A DNA stretch of 64,000 bases from Halovenus halobia. GTDB lineage: Archaea > Halobacteriota > Halobacteria > Halobacteriales > Haloarculaceae. Of the stretch, positions 35,264 to 42,823 are shown one piece after another; the first letter of the stretch is position 1, and each line of letters starts with the position of its first letter. A program made the position numbers and the translations under genes. The DNA is taken from assembly GCF_051414135.1 (NCBI RefSeq), contig NZ_JBLKOA010000002.1, forward strand, positions 310,001-374,000, given 5' to 3'. Below the pieces are notes generated by a model. It searched no databases, was not told the DNA's origin, and saw only the letters and a program-made list of their open reading frames with translations.

Positions 35264-35919
35264 TGGACTCCCCAGACCCGGACCCCGAACGGCTCCGGGC
35301 GGTCTACGACGAGATTGCCGAGCATTTCGACAAGACACGGGCCTACCCGTGGCCGGAAGTCGAGGAGTTTTTGAACGGTTCTGCGGGAGAGTGGGCGCTC
35401 GACATTGGCTGTGGGAACGGTCGGCACACGGCGCTGCTGGCGGAGTGTGCCAACCACGCCGTTGGCCTCGATATCAGCCGTGGGTTACTGGAAACAGCCC
35501 GAGAACGGATGGTTGAGGACGGCTGGGAGGGCGAACTCGTGCAGGGCGACAGCGCGAGACTGCCGATGGCCTCGAATCAGGTTGACCTTGCGCTGTACGT
35601 CGCAACACTGCATCACCTGCCCGAGCGCGAGGGCCGCGTCCAGAGCCTCCGAGAACTGAAGCGGATACTCCGCGATGGGGGCCGAGCGCTCGTCAGTGCG
35701 TGGAGTACGGCTCACGACCGCTTCGAGAACTACGACGGGACGGAATCGGACGGCTTCGACACCACAGTCGACTGGACACTGCCGGGCGGCGAGACCCTCG
35801 GGCGATTTTATCACATCTACGCTCCCGACGAGTTCGAGGCTGACCTCCGCGCGAGCGGGTTGGTTATCGAGGAGTCGTTCGTTTCGAGTGGGAACTGTTA
35901 TGCCGTCGTTCGCGACTGA
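35263..35919 (+). CDS. SAM methyltransferase, Trm9/ALKBH8-like
   Basis: 218 residues. Class I methyltransferase with motif I LDIGCGNGRHT, acidic GLDIS, and post-motif LALYVATLHHLPER. The opening VYDEIAEHFDKTRAYPWPEV resembles Trm9 and the ALKBH8 methyltransferase domain, which finish wobble-uridine modification (mcm5U) of tRNA. In Archaea the modification path is uncertain, so this is family-level inference. Sharing one base with the tyrS stop codon supports a tRNA-related role. Confidence 0.78.
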   Translation: MDSPDPDPERLRAVYDEIAEHFDKTRAYPWPEVEEFLNGSAGEWALDIGCGNGRHTALLAECANHAVGLDISRGLLETARERMVEDGWEGELVQGDSARLPMASNQVDLALYVATLHHLPEREGRVQSLRELKRILRDGGRALVSAWSTAHDRFENYDGTESDGFDTTVDWTLPGGETLGRFYHIYAPDEFEADLRASGLVIEESFVSSGNCYAVVRD

Positions 35920-35996
35920 AAACCGAATCGAGCGGCTGCGTTCTCAGATTGGGTAGCCAGCGAAACGCTCTCGACGCTCGCGGTCGAACGGCAAGT

Positions 35997-36203
35997 ATGT
36001 CCACGACAATCGAGACGCCCGAAAACGACCAGGAGTGTGCGTACTGTGGCTGTGCGATTTTCGACCACGACCCAATCTGTGTGCGCGATTGCACTGACGA
36101 TTGCGGGTCGCCAACGTACTACTGCAACCACGGCTGTCTGTCGGCACACATCGAGGAGGCAGGGCTGGCGACCGGCACAACCTGTGAGTGGTCACCAGAA
36201 TGA
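35997..36203 (+). CDS. Small cysteine-rich zinc-binding protein
   Basis: 68 residues with nine cysteines: ECAYCGCAIFDHDPIC, then DCTDDC, YCNHGC and a final TTCEW. Two zinc sites of CxxC type are likely. Many haloarchaeal small zinc-finger proteins of this size are functionally undefined. I start at 35997 (MSTTIETP) because the earlier frame start overlaps a non-coding stretch. It is coupled by a four-base overlap to the next methyltransferase gene. Confidence 0.6.
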   Translation: MSTTIETPENDQECAYCGCAIFDHDPICVRDCTDDCGSPTYYCNHGCLSAHIEEAGLATGTTCEWSPE

Positions 36204-36871
36204 CGGCCGATGTCGTCCCCAGCGAAGTCGAACAGCTGGCAGGATTGCTGGGGCCAGAACCGGACGAAGTCATCGAGACGATGGATCACCACGCCGACGA
36301 GCAGGGGTTTCCAACGGTTGGACCTGAAGTTGGCGCGTGGCTGTCGGTACTTGCCCGGACAGCCGACGCCGACCGAATCTTCGAGTTTGGCTCTGGTTTT
36401 GGCTACTCTGCGTACTGGTTCGCCCGCGGGATGGCCGAGGACAGCCACGTTGTCCTCACAGAGATTGACGAGGATGAACTCGAACAGGCGCGGGAGTATT
36501 TCGAGCGGGCAGGAATTGCCGACCGTGCGAGCTTCGAGCACGGCGACGCAATCAAGATTGTCGAGCGCTACGACGGCCCCTTCGATATCGTGCTGGTCGA
36601 CAACGAAAAACAGCGGTACAGAGAGGCCCTGCAGGCTGTCGAGTCGAAGCTTCGGCCGGGAAGTCTGGTTCTTGCAGACAACGCTATCACTGCTGGCGTG
36701 ATCGACCGCGACGACGTAATTGCACTGCTGGCTGGCGAGTCTGTCGAGACGGCAACAGAGGCAAGTCGTGGTATCGCAGAATATCTCGACTATGTCCGCG
36801 ACCACGACCGTCTCGACACCGCGTTGCTGCCTGCAGGAGAAGGTGTCGCCGTGAGCGTCGTCCGGGAGTGA
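36200..36871 (+). CDS. O-methyltransferase family 3 protein
   Basis: 223 residues. IFEFGSGFGYSAYWFARGM (SAM-binding motif I), EIDEDELEQAR (acidic loop) and FDIVLVDNEKQRY (metal/substrate region) fit the cation-dependent O-methyltransferase family (catechol or caffeoyl-CoA type). The start ATG overlaps the preceding stop (ATGA). The substrate is unknown. Its stop abuts the stop of the convergent gene with no spacer. Confidence 0.83.
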   Translation: MTADVVPSEVEQLAGLLGPEPDEVIETMDHHADEQGFPTVGPEVGAWLSVLARTADADRIFEFGSGFGYSAYWFARGMAEDSHVVLTEIDEDELEQAREYFERAGIADRASFEHGDAIKIVERYDGPFDIVLVDNEKQRYREALQAVESKLRPGSLVLADNAITAGVIDRDDVIALLAGESVETATEASRGIAEYLDYVRDHDRLDTALLPAGEGVAVSVVRE

Positions 36872-37183
36872 TTACAGCTCTGCAGCGACGTCTTCGGGGT
36901 CGAACAGGTCGGGGTCGAGGATGAGGTCGGCCTGTGCCAGCGCAAAGTCTGGGAGCGAGCCCGCAGCGTAGACAACGACCCGCAATTCGGGATTGAGGTC
37001 CTTGGCGACCGAAATCGAGGTGGCCTGTTCCATTTCGGTGAGCACGTACGCCGTTGCGTCGACGATGCCCGCCTCTTCGAGCGCTGGGCGGTTCGCGATA
37101 TCGACACGAGCGACTGGGAAGCCCTCCGCCTCGATGGCGGTAGCGATATCGTTTGGGTCCTCGCCTGCGACGATTACACTCAT
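36872..37183 (-). CDS. Small Rossmann/TrkA-N-like protein (downstream of guaA)
   Basis: 103 residues, MSVIVAGEDPNDIATAIEAE and a VYAAGSLPDFALAQADLIL block resemble half of a TrkA-N (RCK_N) nucleotide-binding domain, lacking a complete GxGxxG. In other haloarchaea a similar small protein follows guaA and pyrG and is sometimes labelled CTP synthetase-like. Its function is unknown; gene order suggests a role with nucleotide enzymes. One base separates it from the guaA stop codon. Confidence 0.6.
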   Translation of the reverse strand: MSVIVAGEDPNDIATAIEAEGFPVARVDIANRPALEEAGIVDATAYVLTEMEQATSISVAKDLNPELRVVVYAAGSLPDFALAQADLILDPDLFDPEDVAAEL

Positions 37184-37184
37184 C

Positions 37185-38102
37185 TTATTCGTACTCGATT
37201 GTCGCGGGTGGTTTGTGCGTCACGTCGTAGACGACGCGGGCCACGGTTTCGTTCTCGCCGGTGATTCGTGACTGAATGCGCTGGAGTGTCTCCCAGTCGA
37301 TTTCCTGCGCACGAGCAGTCATCCCGTCGCGAGATTCCACAGAGCGAACCGAGACGACCCAGCCGTGCACTCGGTTGTCACCTTTGACACCAGTCGCTTT
37401 GCCGATGACTGCCGCCAGCGCCTGCCATGGGTCGTACTCTTCGAGTTCTTCTTCGACGACGTGGTTCGATTCCCGAGCGACTTCCAGTTTCTCCTCGGTA
37501 ATCTCGCCGATGATTCGGACGGCAAGTCCGGGGCCGGGGAACGGCATCCGCTCGGAGATGATTTCCTCCAAATCGAGTTCACGAGCAACCTCGCGGACCT
37601 CGTCCTTGTAGAGGTCGCGCATCGGTTCGACAATCCCCTCGAAGTCGATATGTTCGGGGAGGCCGCCGACGTTGTGGTGGGATTTGATGGTTCCCTCGCT
37701 CTCGATTCTGTCGGGGTAGATCGTTCCCTGCACGAGATAGTCCGCGTCAACGTCGTTGGCAACCGTCTCGAACTCGCGGATGAATTGCTCGCCGATGACG
37801 TGGCGCTTCTCCTCGGGGTCGGTGACGCCGCCGAGTGCGTCGAGGAATCGGTCCTGAGCGTCGACAATGCGCAGCGAATCCATGTAGGAGAACGTGTCCC
37901 TGATCTCCTCTGTTTCGCCTTTGCGCATCAGGCCAGTGTCGACGTAGACTGGCGTGAGTTGGTCGCCAATAGCCTCGTAAGCGAGTGCGGCAGCGGTCGA
38001 GGAGTCGACGCCGCCGGAGAGTGCAATGATTGCGTTTTTGTCGCCGACTTCGGTGGCGATTTCGTCAAGTTTCTCTTCGATGAAGGAATCAACGTCGACC
38101 AT
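37185..38102 (-). CDS. guaAb: GMP synthase subunit B (ATP pyrophosphatase subunit)
   Basis: 305 residues. Archaeal split GMP synthase: the PP-loop IALSGGVDSSTAAAL activates XMP with ATP, and the C-terminal dimerisation domain contains DNRVHGWVVSVR. Ammonia comes from a separate glutaminase subunit (GuaAa), which is not in this window. The final part (ITHKPPATIEYE-type) matches GuaA C-termini. Shares one base with the upstream pyrG stop (TGATG). Confidence 0.94.
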   Translation of the reverse strand: MVDVDSFIEEKLDEIATEVGDKNAIIALSGGVDSSTAAALAYEAIGDQLTPVYVDTGLMRKGETEEIRDTFSYMDSLRIVDAQDRFLDALGGVTDPEEKRHVIGEQFIREFETVANDVDADYLVQGTIYPDRIESEGTIKSHHNVGGLPEHIDFEGIVEPMRDLYKDEVREVARELDLEEIISERMPFPGPGLAVRIIGEITEEKLEVARESNHVVEEELEEYDPWQALAAVIGKATGVKGDNRVHGWVVSVRSVESRDGMTARAQEIDWETLQRIQSRITGENETVARVVYDVTHKPPATIEYE

Positions 38103-39733
38103 CAGGTCTCACCCTCCTGCAGTGAGGTGACTGCGTCGAGAAACCCAACGAAGGGCGGACTGGCACGAGTCGGGCGCGAGCGGAACTCGGGGTGGAACTG
38201 CGTCCCGAAGAAGTACGGGTGGTCGGGAAGTTCGAGAATTTCCATACGTGGTCCTGCGGTCCCCGAGAAGACAAGTCCTGCGTCTTCGAGGTCGTCGATA
38301 TAGTCGAGATTGACCTCGTACCGGTGGCGGTGTCGTTCCGTACACGTGGTCTCCTCGTAGAGGTCGTGGGCGAGCGTTCCGGGTTTGATCTCGGTATCGT
38401 AGGAGCCGAGTCGCATTGTTCCGCCCATATCGTCGAGGTCTTTCTGCTCTGGGAGGAGGTCGATAACAGGATGTGGCGTCTCTTTTTCGAGTTCGGCGGA
38501 GTGAGCACCCTCCAGTCCGAGGACGTTCCGAGCGTACTCGACGACGGCCATCTGGAAGCCAAGACAGAGACCGAGGAACGGAACGTCGTTCTCACGTGCG
38601 TACCGAATCGCCTCGATTTTGCCCTCTGTGCCACGGGAGCCGAAGCCACCGGGAACGACAATTCCGTCCACGTCGTCGAGTTTGCCGTCGTGGCCGTCGG
38701 CGAGGTCCTCGGCGTGAAGCCACTTGCGCTCGACGTTGACCTGCTTTTTTAGACCAGCGTGTTTCAGCGCCTCGTGAACGGAGATGTACGCGTCCTCCAG
38801 CCCGTATTTGCCGACGAGGGCAATTTTTACGGTGCCTTCCTTGTCGCGGGTGACGAGGTCACGCCACTTGGTGTCGCGCTCGCCTTCCGGCAAGGCTTGC
38901 TCGTCGAGTTCGAGATGCTCCATCACGTACTCGTCGAGGCCCTCGTCTTCGACCATCAGCGGGACGTGGTAAATGTCCTCGACGTCGGGATTCGAGAAGA
39001 CGGCGTCGGTCGGCACGTCACAGAACAGTGCGATTTTCTCCTTGACATCTGGGTGGAGTTTGTCCTCACAACGGCCGACCAGAATGTCTGGCTGCAGGCC
39101 AATACTTCGGAGTTCCTTGACGCTGTGCTGAGTTGGCTTGGTCTTCTGCTCGCCGTTTTTCGAGTACGGAACGAGGGTGACGTGGGTAAAGAGAATATCT
39201 TCCTCGTCTTCCTCGTGAGCGAACTGGCGCAGGGCTTCGAGATAAGGCATCCCCTCGATGTCGCCGACGGTGCCGCCGACTTCGATGATACAGACGTCGC
39301 TGCCAGCGGCCGCTTCGCGGACTCGCCGCTTGATGCCGTCAGTAATGTGGGGGATAATCTGGACGGTCTTGCCCAGATAGTCACCGGCGCGTTCTTTCTC
39401 GATGACGTCCTGGTAGACCTTCCCGGTGGTGACGTTGTGGTCGAAGGTCATATCGATATCGAGGAATCGCTCGTAGTTGCCCAGGTCCAAGTCAACCTCG
39501 CCACCGTCTTTGAGGACGTACACTTCCCCGTGCTCGAAGGGGTTCATCGTTCCGGCGTCGACGTTGAGATACGGGTCGATTTTGACCGCGGTCACGTCGA
39601 ACCCGGCGTTTGCGAGCAGTCGGCCTGTACTCGCGGCGGTGATTCCCTTGCCAAGCCCGGACATCACCCCGCCTGTTACGAAAATGAATTTCCGACCCAG
39701 CGTCGGGTCATATCCTGTGTCTGGTTCCGGCAT
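38102..39733 (-). CDS. pyrG: CTP synthase
   Basis: 543 residues from the ATG at 39733 (MPEPDTGYDPTLGRKFIFVT). Amidoligase domain with VTGGVMSGLGKGITAAS, then the class I glutaminase domain with the GLCLGFQMAVVEYAR nucleophile (Cys) and HPEF. It turns UTP into CTP using ATP and glutamine, with GTP as activator. A longer frame (708 residues) runs upstream through a hairpin-rich non-coding stretch and is rejected. Coupled to guaAb. Confidence 0.95.
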   Translation of the reverse strand: MPEPDTGYDPTLGRKFIFVTGGVMSGLGKGITAASTGRLLANAGFDVTAVKIDPYLNVDAGTMNPFEHGEVYVLKDGGEVDLDLGNYERFLDIDMTFDHNVTTGKVYQDVIEKERAGDYLGKTVQIIPHITDGIKRRVREAAAGSDVCIIEVGGTVGDIEGMPYLEALRQFAHEEDEEDILFTHVTLVPYSKNGEQKTKPTQHSVKELRSIGLQPDILVGRCEDKLHPDVKEKIALFCDVPTDAVFSNPDVEDIYHVPLMVEDEGLDEYVMEHLELDEQALPEGERDTKWRDLVTRDKEGTVKIALVGKYGLEDAYISVHEALKHAGLKKQVNVERKWLHAEDLADGHDGKLDDVDGIVVPGGFGSRGTEGKIEAIRYARENDVPFLGLCLGFQMAVVEYARNVLGLEGAHSAELEKETPHPVIDLLPEQKDLDDMGGTMRLGSYDTEIKPGTLAHDLYEETTCTERHRHRYEVNLDYIDDLEDAGLVFSGTAGPRMEILELPDHPYFFGTQFHPEFRSRPTRASPPFVGFLDAVTSLQEGET

Positions 39734-39776
39734 ACTGACCGTGTGCCGGGGACGGTCAAATTCCTTTCGGACCACC

Positions 39777-39820
39777 TTTTTTCGACTCGGGTTCGCTCCG
39801 CGAACCGCTCGTCGAAAAAA
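39777..39820. repeat. Two-part hairpin upstream of pyrG
   Basis: Outer arms TTTTTTCGAC (39777-39786) and GTCGAAAAAA (39811-39820) are perfect complements; inner arms GGTTCGC (39790-39796) and GCGAACC (39800-39806) close on a TCC loop. It lies 44 bases upstream of the pyrG start codon. It may be a regulatory stem, a protein-binding dyad or part of a transcript end. Confidence 0.6.
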
Positions 39821-40064
39821 TCTGGACCAAAAAAAGCTGAACGCGAACGTCGACCTCGCGACGTTCGCGTTCAGTCGAAACGCCTCGCGTTGCTCGGCGT
39901 ACGTCCGGCAAAAACGTGGTCCTGTTGAGCGACGCGAAACAGGGCTCGAAAGACGAGCGTAACCAGTCTTTCGGTGGCGAAAAGAGCCGCGAGCGTACAG
40001 TGACGCGCTCGCGGTGGGAGTACGGCTAACCGCTCCCGCATTACCCACGGAACAGAGACGGCAA
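39821..40064. other. Hairpin-rich intergenic stretch, no protein gene seen
   Basis: Besides the stems listed, CCGCGAGCG (39987-39995) pairs with CGCTCGCGG (40006-40014), GCTCG/CGAGC flanks a five-base loop near 39943-39957, and a weaker GGGAG/CTCCC pair follows. No ORF has support. The stretch could encode a structured RNA on the minus strand, ending at the terminator-like hairpin. Confidence 0.35.
39829..39874 (-). terminator. Perfect 16-bp hairpin followed by a T7 run (minus-strand terminator-like)
   Basis: CTGAACGCGAACGTCG (39837-39852) and its exact complement (39859-39874) form a 16-bp stem with a six-base loop. Read on the minus strand, the hairpin is followed at once by CTTTTTTT (39829-39836). 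The layout resembles an intrinsic terminator for transcripts running from 40 kb toward pyrG, such as that of the alpha/beta hydrolase gene or a small RNA. Confidence 0.5.
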
Positions 40065-40658
40065 CTACTGTTCGAGATTGGCTGCGAGAAAGTCAGCGAC
40101 CAACTCAACGACGCGGTTCTGCTGGCCGACGAAGAAGTGGTCGGCGGCCATCGACTCGACACGCCATCCGAGGGTTTCGGCTTGCTGGACGACCGACTGC
40201 CACTCTGCGGTGTCGTCCCGTTCGCCATAGACGACCTGTGCCGGGCAGCTGATGCTGTCGAGAGTCGTCAAATCGAAGCCCTCGACACTGCTCGCAGCAG
40301 GTGCGAGCGCCGAGACAGCAGCGAGTTCGTCGGTCGCTGTCGCGGCCGCCAGCGCGACAGCACCGCCGAAGCTGTAGCCAAACAGCCCAACCGTCTCACA
40401 GCGCTCGCTCGCCCACTCGACCGCGGCGAGAGCGTCGGTTTGTTCGCCACGGCCGTCGTCCCAGGCGCCGTAGTCGATACGTAGACAGGCGATGTCACGC
40501 TCAGCCAGCGCGTCGCTGACGGCGCGCAGACGGCTGTCGTGGCGGTCACCACCGAACTGTGGATGTGGCGGACAAGCGACGACAACTCGGTCCGTCTCCG
40601 GACCGTCGAGTGTTGTCCGAACGTCGCGGTTGCCCGGGAGACGGTTGGGGTCGTCCAT
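40065..40658 (-). CDS. Alpha/beta hydrolase
   Basis: 197 residues. Alpha/beta hydrolase with the nucleophile elbow GYSFGGAVAL, an Asp in VVYGERDDTAEW and His in MAADHFFVGQ as the likely triad. The opening ACPPHPQFGGDRHDSRL suits the dienelactone hydrolase/CocE-like group of small hydrolases. Substrate unknown. Its promoter shares the AT-rich element with the divergent pspA gene 55 bases away. Confidence 0.8.
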   Translation of the reverse strand: MDDPNRLPGNRDVRTTLDGPETDRVVVACPPHPQFGGDRHDSRLRAVSDALAERDIACLRIDYGAWDDGRGEQTDALAAVEWASERCETVGLFGYSFGGAVALAAATATDELAAVSALAPAASSVEGFDLTTLDSISCPAQVVYGERDDTAEWQSVVQQAETLGWRVESMAADHFFVGQQNRVVELVADFLAANLEQ

Positions 40659-40683
40659 GCTGAGTCGTAAACAGATGTAAGAA

Positions 40684-40690
40684 TTTTAAG
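40684..40690. promoter_or_regulatory. Single AT element between pspA and the hydrolase gene
   Basis: TTTTAAG (complement CTTAAAA) is the only TATA-like element in the 55-base gap. It lies 24-30 bases before the pspA ATG and 26-32 bases before the hydrolase ATG, so the two divergent transcripts may share one TBP site. Confidence 0.45.
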
Positions 40691-40713
40691 GTTGGGCGGA
40701 CCCTTGTGCTCGT

Positions 40714-41538
40714 ATGGGAATCCTCTCGCGAACGTCACAAATAATCAGGTCAAAGGTCAACTCGTTGCTCAACCGGGCTGAAGACCCCGGTCAGCAACTC
40801 GATTACTCCTACGAGCAGCTACAGGACCAACTACAGAGCGTCAAGCAGGGTATTGCTGACCTGACGACACAGAAAAAACGGTTAGAGATTCAGAAACGTC
40901 GCCTCGAAGAAAACGTCGAACGACACAACGAACAGGCCCGCGAAGCCGTCGAACAGGACCGCGACGACCTAGCGCGAAAAGCCCTCGAGAAGAAAAAACA
41001 GAAGATGCGCCAGATCGACGACCTGGAGCGCCAGATTGCCGACCTCGAAACCAAACAGGACAATCTCATCTCGCAGAAAGACGAACTCAAACGACAGATC
41101 GAGGAGTTCCGAACAAAGAAGGAGACGATGAAAGCGCGCTACGAGGCCGCCGAGGCCAGCGCGAAGGTCAACGAAGCAATGACCGGCGCGGGCGAAGAGA
41201 TGGACGACGTCTCTCGCACCATCGAGCGTGCGAAAGAACAGACCGAAGATATGGAAGCGCGTGCGGCGGCACTAGACGAACTCCGAGAGAGCGGCGCACT
41301 CGAGAACAACATCTCGGACAAAAGCGAGCTGGACCGCGAGCTTGACCAGCTCGCAACCGACGGCGCTGTCGACCGGGAACTGGAGACGCTCAAATCCGAG
41401 ATGGGTGAGGCAGACGCTGAGGCAGGGACAGACACCGAGGGTGAGGCCAGCGAGACGGCCGAGACGGACGCCGAGAGTACGGATGTCTCCGAGGCGGAGA
41501 TCGAATCCGAACTCGAAGACCTCAAAGAAGAGAACTAA
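40714..41538 (+). CDS. pspA: PspA/IM30 (Vipp1) family membrane-stress protein
   Basis: 274 residues. Starts MGILSRTSQIIRSKVNSLLN, the amphipathic membrane-binding helix of PspA/Vipp1, followed by about 180 residues of near-continuous coiled coil (KKRLEIQKRRLEENVERHNE). The last ~60 residues are an acidic tail. ESCRT-III-like membrane remodelling and stress protection are known for the family. The gene is convergent with a ParA-like gene, overlapping it by four bases. Confidence 0.9.
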   Translation: MGILSRTSQIIRSKVNSLLNRAEDPGQQLDYSYEQLQDQLQSVKQGIADLTTQKKRLEIQKRRLEENVERHNEQAREAVEQDRDDLARKALEKKKQKMRQIDDLERQIADLETKQDNLISQKDELKRQIEEFRTKKETMKARYEAAEASAKVNEAMTGAGEEMDDVSRTIERAKEQTEDMEARAAALDELRESGALENNISDKSELDRELDQLATDGAVDRELETLKSEMGEADAEAGTDTEGEASETAETDAESTDVSEAEIESELEDLKEEN

Positions 41539-42266
41539 CCGAGCAGTCCCGAGAGCCGACCTGATTTCTGTGGTTCGATATCGATATCGAAGCCAAGCAA
41601 CTGCTCGACAGCAGCACCAACTGCCGGCGTGAACTGCTCGTCAGTCGGGACACACGCGGGCGCCTCACGGGGTGTCGTCACCGAACTCTCCGGAACGGCC
41701 ACATCAGCCGCAACTGGCCCTTCATCGGCGTGGTTCGCAATCACAACCGTTGCAGAGTGACCAATATCAGCCAGTCGTTCCTGAGCCAGCGCGAGTCCGT
41801 CGTTGCCGCGGTAGCTGTCGGGGGCAACGATTCCAACGCGGTCAGCGGCCTCGACAGCAGCGATCGCCTGGTTGCCACCAATCGGCGGCGTATCCACCAG
41901 CACGGCGTCGTGAGAGATGGCTGCCGCGGCCAGTTGTTGCTCGAACCGGTTGGCCGCGCCCGCGGTTTTCGCCCGTGCAAGTCGCTCGAACGGTGCGTGA
42001 GCCGGACAGAGCGAAACAGTGCCTGGGAGGTCGAGGCCCATCTCGTACAGCGTCTCAGCAAGGTCGGCCTCGCCTGTGAGTAGCGCGGTCAGGTCGCTGT
42101 CGATACGGCCGTCGGTGTAGGCGGCGAGTCCCTGGGTCTGGACCGCGGCGTCGAACACCGCGACCGACCGGCCGGTGGCGGCCAGCAACGCCGCGGATTC
42201 GACTGTGAGTCTGGTCGTTCCTGCGCCGCCCGTCGCGCCGACGAGCGTCGCGATTCGGGTCGACAT
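41535..42266 (-). CDS. MinD/ParA-like protein without the Walker A lysines
   Basis: 243 residues. The overall layout follows the MinD/ParA (SIMIBI) fold: GATGGAGTTRLTVESAALLA at the N-terminus, VAVFDAAVQTQGLAAY, the switch DAVLVDTPPIGGN and IANHADE. The P-loop, however, has Thr12 and Thr17 where the signature and Walker A lysines should be, so ATP hydrolysis is doubtful. No partner is encoded next to it except convergent pspA. Strong TATA element upstream. Confidence 0.72.
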   Translation of the reverse strand: MSTRIATLVGATGGAGTTRLTVESAALLAATGRSVAVFDAAVQTQGLAAYTDGRIDSDLTALLTGEADLAETLYEMGLDLPGTVSLCPAHAPFERLARAKTAGAANRFEQQLAAAAISHDAVLVDTPPIGGNQAIAAVEAADRVGIVAPDSYRGNDGLALAQERLADIGHSATVVIANHADEGPVAADVAVPESSVTTPREAPACVPTDEQFTPAVGAAVEQLLGFDIDIEPQKSGRLSGLLG

Positions 42267-42287
42267 ACCTGTTGCTGGCTCGTTCGT

Positions 42288-42297
42288 GTATATAAAC
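42288..42297 (-). promoter_or_regulatory. TATA box of the ParA-like gene
   Basis: On the minus strand GGTTTATATAC lies 22-31 bases before the ATG at 42266, one of the clearest TATA elements in the window. Confidence 0.6.
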
Positions 42298-42320
42298 CTA
42301 CGTATCTCTGACAGCGACAG

Positions 42321-42752
42321 TCAGTCAGAGAGACCAGACGCAATTTCTGCCGCAATATCGCTCATCTCGTCGTCGTCGAGGTCAGCGCCGTCGAACAACC
42401 GATGAATCGGGCCGACGTTGTCGTCTTCAAATCGCGGGATGATATGCCAGTGAACGTGCGGAACTTCCTGACCGGCCTCTTCGCCGTTGTTGACCGCAAC
42501 GGTGCTCGCGTCTGCGCCGACGGCAGCCTCGACGGCAGGAACGAGGTCAGCGAGCACGCCAAACACCTCGCCAGCCTCCTCGGCGGACATGTCGTTGAGT
42601 CGCTCGTAGGGGTGTTTCGGGATGAGGAGTGTGTGCCCCGGTGCCAGCGGGTTGACATCGAGGAAGGCGTAGGTGTGCTCGTCCTCGTAGACGGTGAAAC
42701 TCGGTATTTCGCCGGCGATAATCTGTTCGAAGAGAGTCTTCTCGTCACTCAT
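42321..42752 (-). CDS. HIT family hydrolase
   Basis: 143 residues starting MSDEKTLFEQIIAGEI. The histidine triad HVHWHIIPR is complete, with the Hint-type PGHTLLIPKHPYERL block upstream. Hint-branch enzymes hydrolyse adenosine phosphoramidates or acyl-adenylates. The ATG at 42752 is supported by a TATA-like ATATTAC about 30 bases upstream on the minus strand. Confidence 0.92.
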   Translation of the reverse strand: MSDEKTLFEQIIAGEIPSFTVYEDEHTYAFLDVNPLAPGHTLLIPKHPYERLNDMSAEEAGEVFGVLADLVPAVEAAVGADASTVAVNNGEEAGQEVPHVHWHIIPRFEDDNVGPIHRLFDGADLDDDEMSDIAAEIASGLSD

Positions 42753-42823
42753 ACCTGAACCGTTGCTCGCCTGGCAAATCAATATTACCCACCGTTTTTA
42801 TCCTGGGCTGCGAAAATTGAGGT

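Noticed and set aside
39734..40228. N-terminal extension of pyrG to 708 residues
   Set aside because: It would translate the hairpin stretch and part of the alpha/beta hydrolase gene; CTP synthases begin at the residue encoded at 39733.
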